DNA of 64,000 nt, from assembly GCF_007565055.1 (NCBI RefSeq), contig NC_044568.1, forward strand, positions 20,638,620-20,702,619. Reading direction: 5' to 3'. Numbering within the stretch: the first letter of the stretch is position 1; each line of letters begins with the position of its first letter. The stretch is from Rhinopithecus roxellana (taxonomy: Eukaryota; Chordata; Mammalia; Primates; Cercopithecidae). Below the pieces are notes generated by a model, which saw nothing but the letters and a program-made list of their open reading frames with translations, ran no database searches and was not told where the DNA came from. The position numbers were made by a program, and so were the translations under genes. Below are positions 56,839-64,000 of the stretch, in pieces.

Positions 56839-56930
56839 GCAGCACAAATTTTTAGTTTCGATGAAGCCCAATCTAAAATCTTTCTCTTTTTTTAGCTCCT
56901 TCTTTGGATGTTGTGGCTGCAGGAGCCTAA

Positions 56931-57835
56931 GTGATACACTCACATTCTTTGTGAGGATGTTCACCCGCATCCATCCTCCTCTGCTCCGTGCATTCATGGC
57001 CCTGTGAGGACAGGGAATACAGTGTGGGATGCCGACCCCCGCCATTTCAGATGTGGCAGCCCTGCCTCTCAAATGAGAGCCTTGTGCCCTGAGGATGGGG
57101 CATGTGTTGGAACCAAGACATGAGTCTCATCCCACCCCCATGATCTGTTCTTGAAGAAAGTGACTCAGGAGCCTGGACAGACAAGGATAGACCTGGCTCT
57201 GAGACACTCACTCCTGCCCCACACTGTGGCCAGAGCTGACGGGCTTCCTGGAGGAAGGACTGGTCCCAGAATGGCCATCGGGGAGTGGAAGACATGGTTA
57301 AGGGGGAGGTCACAGAATGAGAGCTCAAGTGGAACCCCACCCCTTTGGGGGCCAAAGACCGCGGAGCTCCCTTAAGCCTCAGTGACTCGCCCACCCCATG
57401 ACGGCTTCTGTGAGCTCCATCTTATCCAAGAACATGTCTTGCCTTAGGCTAGCAGGAATGAGTCTCTGCCCTTCACCAGGTGGGGAGCTGGGCGGGATCA
57501 AGGCTCTTCTTTATGCTCCCACCCCCTCCCCACCCACCTTGGTGCCCCCAAACCAGACCCTCCACCCTGAACATTCAACAGCTCACTCAGTATTCATCCA
57601 AGAAACTTGAGGCCAGGGCTGGGAACGCGATCAAGAGCAAAACGGACGCAGACCTTACCCGTGTGGCTGGCGCGTGACACCACTGTAGAAGCTCAGGGCA
57701 TTCGGTGGGCCATCGGTGAGGACAGTTGCTGATGACTTGAAGACTGAGTCTGGCTGGCAAGTAGTTACATCAGTTTCAGAATCTCCGGACTGAATAAGAA
57801 CTAAAGAACTTCCGAAAACCCGAAGTGAGCTCTGA
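56931..57835. other. Single-copy upstream intergenic segment
   Basis: No gene or clear transposon recognised in about 0.9 kb. Confidence 0.5.
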
Positions 57836-57839
57836 AGAT

Positions 57840-57990
57840 TTGTGTTCAGTCCTGACTCTGCCCCTTGCTAACTGCGTGGTCTTGGGCAAATCACACAGCC
57901 TTCCTCAGCCTGAGTTGTCACCTGTCAAATGGGAAGAAGAAAACACCCCCTCCTCTCTGCACAGAATGAGGCTGTGTGCACACTGCAAAT
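57840..57990 (+). mobile_element. MIR SINE
   Basis: 'tgttcagtcctgactctgcc', 'actgcgtggtcttgggcaaatc', 'gttgtcacctgtcaaatggg'. Confidence 0.8.
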
Positions 57991-58045
57991 GTAAGTGACT
58001 GTCCCTGTTAACAGCAGCAATCCCTCCTGTCCATGTACAACTGTG

Positions 58046-58480
58046 TACCAGGACCAGGGCTGAGCACGACTCCGCTGCGTCCACACAGCCCCGCTCGGGA
58101 TGCAGGACCAGGGCTAAGCACGAATCCACTGCATCCACACAGCCCCACTCGGGAGGCAGGACCAGGGCTGAGCACGAATCCACTGCGTCCACACAGCCCT
58201 ACTCGGGAGGCAGGACCAGGGCTGAGCACGACTCCGCTGCGTCCACAGCCCCACTGGGGAGGCAGGACCAGGGCTGAGCACGACTCCGCTGTGTCCACAC
58301 AGCCCCTCTCGAGAGGCAGGACCAGTGCTAAACACGAATCCACTGCGTCCACACAATCCCGCTCGGGAGGCAGGACCAGGGCTGAGCACGACTCCGCTGT
58401 GTCCACACAGTCCCACTCGGGAGGCAGGACCAGAGCTAAGCACGACTCCACTGCGTCCACACAATCCCCCTTAGGAGGCA
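58046..58480 (+). repeat. 54-bp minisatellite, about eight units
   Basis: ggaccagggct recurs at 58051, 58105, 58159, 58213, 58265, 58319, 58373 and 58427: period 54 bp with one 52-bp unit. 54 is a multiple of three, so frames on both strands stay open as 18-residue repeats. Confidence 0.97.
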
Positions 58481-58940
58481 CCCCCAGGAAAGGGAACAGA
58501 AGTCTCAAGAGGTGGGAGAGGCAGAGCCACTGGTCTGGGAGTTCTGTGTGTTTCCTGGAGAGTTGGGTAAAGAGAACATGAACATATTACAAGGCAGGGT
58601 GGTACTCATGCCCCAAAGTAAAGACCAGGACACGAGTCGCACAGACATGCGTCACTGCCTCGCGATTGTAAATAACGCCATTGCAGGGACCATGTGCGCA
58701 TGGAGGCTGCGGAGGCTGGTGGCTGGGACAAGCGGTCTAGAAGCCGGCTGTCTGAATTAAACTCGTAATGCCACCTCCTCGTGGCTGGGCAGCCTGAGGC
58801 TCCTTAGGGCCCCAGAGCCTCAGTTTCTTCCCTGTCAGAGCAGCCACCTCCCAAGGTTGCTGAGAAGAGGAAATGGGAGCCTCCACCATGGCCAGGGCAC
58901 CATGACATCTGTGGTGAGCACGGAGTCACTCTTCCAAATG
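58481..58940. other. Single-copy upstream intergenic segment
   Basis: Nothing recognised. Confidence 0.45.
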
Positions 58941-58943
58941 TTT

Positions 58944-58953
58944 CCGTGTGTGT

Positions 58954-58986
<33 letters not shown>

Positions 58987-58988
58987 TC
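58944..58988 (+). repeat. (GT)n microsatellite
   Basis: About 45 bp of alternating G and T with one A interruption. Confidence 0.95.
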
Positions 58989-59074
58989 TGCTTCCTTCCG
59001 ATAAATCCCAAAAGGTGGAACAGCAGAGCATGTGCACTTTGCAAACCCTCTGTTGCCCGGTGGTTCTGTGTGCC

Positions 59075-59220
59075 AGGCTGCCCAACCTGCCCACATGCAT
59101 CAGAGTCCCTGGACTCTTGTTCAAATGAAGGTTCTGGTCCAGGAAGTCTGTGAGGGGCCTGAAACTCTGCATTTCTATGGTGGTGCTGATGCTGCTGGTC
59201 TGGGGCCCACATTCTGAGTG
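59075..59220 (+). mobile_element. MER5A-like hAT fragment
   Basis: 'tctgcatttctatggtggtg' and 'ctgatgctgctggtctgggg' match the MER5A 3' half. Confidence 0.7.
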
Positions 59221-60975
59221 GCCAGGGCCCCAGGTGTACATGTCTCCCCCTACTACCCCTCTTGCAGGAAGCCGGAGGCCGATGACAGCCCAGGGCAGTG
59301 TGTTCATGGCCAGGCTTGACATGTGGTCATCAGGCTGGAGAAGCCCATTCTTGGGACGCTGCCTGCGTCTGGGCAGGGCTCCTGCCTTCTCTGTGGTACC
59401 TGAATCTCTGCCATCAGCCACCAGTTCAGCCAGGCTGTTGATGCAGCCAATTCCTGCCAAGCCGATCGGCCCCAGGGAGGATCAGAGCCACCCGCTCTCC
59501 GTATGGAGACCAGGCAGTGAAGGGCCTGGCCGGAGGCATCGGGAAAGGCCGGAGCCCCGCGCGCAGAGGGGCTGGAAAGCTCTCCTGCAGCTTCACAGCC
59601 TGTGGGCCTCCATTCCTGAGGCCGCCTGGCGAGCAGGCCCAGAGAGGATCACGGACCAAGGGAGACCCCGTCTGGACGGTAGCGACCATGCAGCACTGCA
59701 GCCGCCTTCTCTCCATGGAAATGCCCGTGTTGCCAATTCCACCCCCAAAAGGCTGCAAATACCTGTGCGCTCCCCGGGGTTGGGGGGAATAATAACCCAC
59801 CTTCTTACTCATGTGAATGTTGGGGGGAAGAGTGCAATCCCCAGCGTTTTAGGGCTGCTGTGCATGCCCGGAGCCACACACCTGTGAGGACTGATGAGCT
59901 GGCCCAGGAGAAAGCGTCCCCCACCCACCCACGAGTATCTGCCTCCTGCAGGCAGAGGCAGTTCTTACCACCAAGGCCTTGAGGGACAGTCCTAGGGGAA
60001 AGCCGTGGACTGCGGTGGGGAGAGGGAGGCCAGACTGCAAGCTGTCAGCGAGGAGAAGGTTCACCCAGGGGCTGGGGCCAAGCTGAGGCTGAGCCCAGGA
60101 GACAAGGGCGCCAGTGCCAGCTGATGGAGGCCTGACTCACCTGGCCCTGCCCTTTCAGAATTCGGAGGTGAGTGCTTCCCAGGTGTCAACGTGCTGTGGC
60201 CACACCAAGGAAGTGGAATGGCCCCCCACCAACCTGCAGTTGGATTTAGATGTCACGACACACCAGGACGGGAGGGAGAAGCGAGCCTCCCACAGAAGGA
60301 GGCTCTCTGGGAGAGGAGGCTGGCTGCCCAAGCCAGGCCAAAAATGGCTACTGGAGCAAGAGACAGAGACCCCCTGGGGGCTGTGTTGTGGTCGGAGTGT
60401 GGGGCGGGTGAGGGCTTCCGCACACGTGGGAAGGGCTGTAGCTTGTGCTAGCACCAGGTCTAGTGGGGACACCTGGGCCCTCTCATCACCTTGCCCGGGT
60501 CTGGGGCAGAGAGCAAGGGGCAGTGAACACATCTGTCCACACGTGTGTCACTGACGGAGGATGACGGCCCCCGTGAGCACTGGCACTTCAGGATCCCCGT
60601 CAACATGGGGGTGTTCAACCCAGGCCTCTCCCTAGAGCATCCTCACAGCAGTGAGCCTGTCAAAATACACTCACGATTTCCAGCTATGAACAGTTCAACA
60701 TGTACCAGACACCCCTGTACCACCCCCCGATTTAACAAATGTTCATCCTTTCCATATTTGCTTGAGAGTGTTCGTTAAGATGAAAGTTAGAGTTGCAGCT
60801 CTTCCCCCCTCGCCCTGTGCCTGCGCAGAGGTCACCCCTCCCTGAAGCTCTGCGTGCCTCTCACGCGGCTTTGCTTCCATTGCTCCTATGCCAACACCCG
60901 GAAACCATGGGATTCGTGTAAAGGGCATCACACTGTCACATCCTTTAACAACTGGCTTTTTTCTACTCGATATTA
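59221..60975. other. Single-copy GC-rich upstream intergenic segment
   Basis: About 1.75 kb without recognised repeats. Open frames (for example 59150-59887) lack known domains or splice support. Confidence 0.5.
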
Positions 60976-60977
60976 CG

Positions 60978-61285
60978 TTTTTGTTTGTTTTCTTTTGTTT
61001 TTGTTACAAGATGGACTCTTGCTTTGTCACCCAGGCTAGAGAGCAGCGGCATGATCTCAGTCACTGCAACCTCTGCCTCCCAGGTTCAAGCCATTCTCCT
61101 GCCTCAGCCTCCTGAGTAGCTGGGATTACAGGCACCTACCACCATGCCTGGCTGATTCTTGTATTTTTAGCAGATACAGGGTTTCACCACGTTGGCCAAG
61201 CTGGTCTTGAACTCTTGACATCAAGCCATCCGCCCGCCTCAGCCTCCCGAAGTGCTGGGATTATAGGTGTGAGCCACCATTTCCC
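60978..61285 (-). mobile_element. AluS-type SINE
   Basis: Reverse Alu with a (TTTTG)-rich head and moderate divergence, ending 'gtgagccaccatttccc'. Confidence 0.93.
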
Positions 61286-61624
61286 GCTGATACAACATTT
61301 TTGGTTGATCAACATTAATTCAGGTAGCTCTCATTGTTCACCTGAAACGTGGCGCGGGATGCTTCTCCACCTGCAGCTACGCCACAGCTCAGGCACCATC
61401 CTCCTTCCTCCTGGCAGAAAGGTTGTTTCCAATTTTCCCTTACAGTCCTTGTTTTCAGAGGAAGAGCACAAGGCCACTCAGCCAGGAAGTGGCAAGACTG
61501 GGACACGCACACAAGGCTGCAAACCCCACATTTCCCATTCTTGCCACGTCATAGGCCAGAGTTTACACAGCAGCTCACAGAGCCTGGGTGAAACTACAGC
61601 CCCCTGGCCGAGCACACCCGTGGT

Positions 61625-62110
61625 GCTGGTTTTAAAGATAGGTCCGCAAATTCCTGGGCACTCTGCTCCTCAAGACGGAGAGCTTAATTCTCCTGCCCCT
61701 GAGTGCAGGCTGGACTTAGTCGTTCACCTCTAACAAGAGACTACGGCAGACATGGAATCTCGCTTCCGAGATGAGGTTACAAAAAGACCATGACCTCCGC
61801 CTTAGTGTCTCAGCCTCTCTCGCTCTCTGTGGGAAGCTGCTGTCATGCTGTGATCTGCCCTACGGAGTCCCAGGTAGCAAGTAACAGACGCTTCCCGCAA
61901 ACAGCCAGCAAGGGCCTGAGGCTTGGCCAATGACATAGAAGTGGGTCCCGCAGCCTGCTTTGGAGCCCTGTGACCCCGGCCCCAGCCAATGCCTTGACTC
62001 TGACCACATGAGATCCCTGGGCTGGCACCACTCAGCCGGGCAGCTCCACATTCCCAACCCACAAAAACCATGAGATGATCAATGTGTATTGTCTTAAGCC
62101 CCCGAGGCTG
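61625..62110 (+). mobile_element. MaLR (MLT1-like) LTR
   Basis: 'aagataggtccgcaaattcc', 'ctcgctctctgtgggaagc', 'ctttggagccctgtgaccc', 'ctctgaccacatgagatccc' and 'gtattgtcttaagccccc' follow MLT1 order. Confidence 0.75.
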
Positions 62111-62589
62111 GGGGTGTGTTAGGCATCAGCAGATAACAGATGCATGTGTTCATCACAAGGAGGCCAGGCGAGGGGACACAGATGAACTTGGGCCCAACAG
62201 GTTCCATCCCCCACAGCCTTGAGACGTCTCTTCCCCATCATGTCCTGGCCTCAGAGGGCATGTGACAACGCACACCCTGGGCCTCAGGCCGCAGCCACCG
62301 ACATGGACCCCATCACAGTGTGCTGAGCTGTGCCCACACAGGGGCCGACCCCCAGCACATCCATTTGCACAGGGATATGGGGATAGTGACGCCTCCCTCT
62401 CGCAATTCCCCTCCCTCTCCCCGGGTCAGCTGCCCTCTCTCCCCTGTCCTCTGCCAATTCCCTCGCTGCCTTGACTCTGGAATCAGCACAGAGCCAGCCC
62501 TCAGTGGAGGTTTCTTACTGAGTCTAACGTGCTGACACCAAACCCAGCAGCCTTCGCCACAGGAGGGGTTTGGGATTCCCCCGAGTGCT

Positions 62590-62715
62590 GAGGGGCTTGG
62601 GAGTCAAACAGACCTGGGTTTCCCAACCCTGCCCACCACCCTTCTCCTTGAGCCTCAGGCCTCACTCCCCTCATCTGTGAAGTGGGATCAAATACCTACC
62701 TCCAGATGACAGAGA
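62590..62715 (+). mobile_element. MIR SINE
   Basis: 'gagtcaaacagacctgggtt', 'cccctcatctgtgaagtggg', 'aaatacctacctcc'. Confidence 0.75.
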
Positions 62716-62929
62716 TCCCGGGAGACGAAGCAGCCAGTGCATAGGGCATGCCAGATCTCAGGTCATGGTCCAGGCAAGCTTGGGGATTGGCCAGAGAGGC
62801 TCCCTCTTGCATCCCTCCTGCTGTGTACAAGGCCTTGCTGCTGCTTTGGGTGCCACGCTGAGCAGTGCCTCTGTCCCTGGGCCCTAATGATGCCAATCCC
62901 TCAGCCTGGAATTCCCCTGCTCCCTGCTA

Positions 62930-63685
62930 ACTTTTTATTTAGGCAAAATTCACATAACAAAATGTATCATTTTAACCATTTTGTTTTACTTATTTGATTT
63001 CATTTTTTAGTTTTAGAGATGACATCTCACTCTGTCGCCCAGGCTGGAGTGCAGTGTGATCACAGCACACTGCAGCTTCTGACCTCCTAGGCCCGAGTGA
63101 TCTTCCTGCCTTGGCCTCCCGAGTAGCTGGGACTACAGGCATGTGCCACCACGCCTTGCCTATTTTAACCTGAACGATACAGTGTCATTTCGTACATTCA
63201 CAGAGTTGTTGCAACCAGCAGCACCGTCCATGTAGCACCAGAGCATTCCTATCACCCCAAAATACCCTGTCCCAGTTAGCAGCCACTCCCTCTTCCCCTC
63301 CTGACCCCTGCCCCCCGCCCCTGGCAGCCACTCGTGAGCTTTATGTGGTTATGGATTTGCCCTATTGCAGACATTTCACATAAATGGAATCACAATGTGT
63401 CATCATATTTTATGATTGCATCACAGTTTCCAGGCCATGTTGCGGTGTGACTCAGAGCTTCTCTCCTTTCCGTGACTGAATAACACCGCATTGTATGCAT
63501 GCCGTGTTTATCTGTTCATCCATGACAGACCCTTGGTAGTGTCCGGCGTCTGGCTGTTGTGGATAATGTTGCTGTGAACACGGGTACGCAGGTATCTGTC
63601 TGAGCGCCTGTTTGAATTCCCTTGAGTAGATACCTAGGAGCAGAATTGCTAGGTCATAGGATGATTCTCCATAGACTTTTGAGGA
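62930..63685 (-). mobile_element. L1M 3'-end fossil, reverse, split by FRAM
   Basis: 'ttcacataacaaaatgtatc', then after the insertion 'acagagttgttgcaaccagc', 'cacataaatggaatcac' and 'ggagcagaattgctaggtc'. Confidence 0.8.
62996..63163 (-). mobile_element. FRAM-type free right Alu monomer
   Basis: Only an Alu right arm (with its 31-bp-type insert) in reverse, ending 'caggcatgtgccaccacgcc'. Duplication attttaacc on both sides. Confidence 0.78.
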
Positions 63686-64000
63686 ACCACCCCACACACC
63701 CAATCCTTACCCATCCCTCAGAGCTCAGTGCTGTCTGGCCTTTGTCCACCTCCTTCATATCCCTCCCCCACGCTTTTCCATTCTACTTGGCTTTGTGGAA
63801 CCTTCCGGATGAAGGGGGTAAGCCTCCTGCAGGCACGGCTGTGTGCCTCGCTCCCCTGAACCCTGGCCTGGCACATGAAGGCCTGTATTGAGTATCTGTT
63901 CACCTGTGAATAGAGGACCACGTGTGAGCCAACAGTTGTGCAGAGATGTCGCCAGGGAGCCCGTGAATCTAGGAGTGAGAGCCATGCCAGAGTCCGGGAC
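63686..64000. other. Upstream intergenic segment, possible L2 similarity
   Basis: Resembles L2-type text ('ggcctttgtccacctcc', 'cctggcacatgaagg') but is too diverged to call firmly. Confidence 0.35.

Larger units (their letters stand above)
54580..56930 (-). mobile_element. L1M element, reverse, broken by three Alus and a VNTR
   Basis: Pieces at 54580-54740, 55140-55680, 55905-56108, 56412-56537 and 56840-56930 read in order as reversed L1M 3'UTR and ORF2 tail: 'tgtacagttcaatgttttcag', 'gggctatgatgaacatgcagg', 'aagtaaaattgccagatcac', 'gttctttatacattctggata', 'ttatcagatatataatttgc'. It is dead. Confidence 0.82.

Noticed and set aside
58008..58581. Repetitive 160-180-codon frames on both strands
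   Set aside because: A 54-bp unit preserves frame. Both strands being open is the signature of a minisatellite, not of coding constraint.

Overview
This window is primate nuclear DNA, most likely from an Old World monkey (Cercopithecidae, for example a macaque or baboon). It is packed with Alu elements. At least five of them (starting near 6391, 10703, 27308, 36637 and 56538) carry the base combination of the cercopithecid AluY lineage (AluYRa/AluMac type), which great-ape genomes lack. Ancient MIR, L2, L1M, MaLR and MER fragments fill much of the rest.

One protein-coding gene is visible: JPH3 (junctophilin-3), on the minus strand. Exon 1 (start codon 45551-45549, donor after 45170) encodes the first five MORN motifs. 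After an intron of about 40.1 kb, exon 2 (5048-4271) encodes the sixth MORN motif, the joining region, MORN motifs 7 and 8, and the start of the alpha-helical region. Both exons have consensus splice sites and compatible phases. Together they give 386 complete codons, about half of the roughly 748-residue protein. The later exons lie beyond the left edge. Exon 1 sits in a CpG island (about 45040-46640) that must hold the promoter. The right-hand 17 kb is upstream intergenic sequence with no recognisable second gene.

The most interesting locus lies about 760 bp downstream of exon 1, at 44380-44406. This is the counterpart of the JPH3 CTG/CAG repeat that causes Huntington disease-like 2 when expanded in people. 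Here it is short and interrupted: four CTG, one TTG, four CTG in the gene's sense. Two candidate splice acceptors put the repeat in a poly-leucine or a poly-alanine frame, and a sense-strand AATAAA follows. On the opposite strand the same repeat encodes nine glutamines in a 153-codon ATG-started ORF, 140 bp downstream of a TATA-like box. The whole bidirectional architecture can therefore be read from the DNA.

Layout from left to right: 1-4270, JPH3 intron 2, mostly single copy. 4271-5048, exon 2. 5049-45169, intron 1, with some 29 Alu elements, L1M, MaLR and MER fossils, a 49-bp minisatellite with a four-unit higher-order pattern (31770-32590), a (GGGGCA)7 tract in the sense strand (24147-24190), and the exon 2A repeat region. 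45170-46640, exon 1 and promoter island. 46640-64000, upstream intergenic DNA with a 770-bp GAT-type repeat (50498-51265), an L1 interrupted by a VNTR (55680-55905), and a 54-bp minisatellite (58046-58480).

Most long open reading frames other than JPH3 are shadows of GC-rich exonic or CpG-island DNA, Alu translations, or frame-preserving tandem repeats. I saw no bacterial, viral or CRISPR-like system. Repeat subfamily names are from memory of consensus sequences and were not checked against a database.
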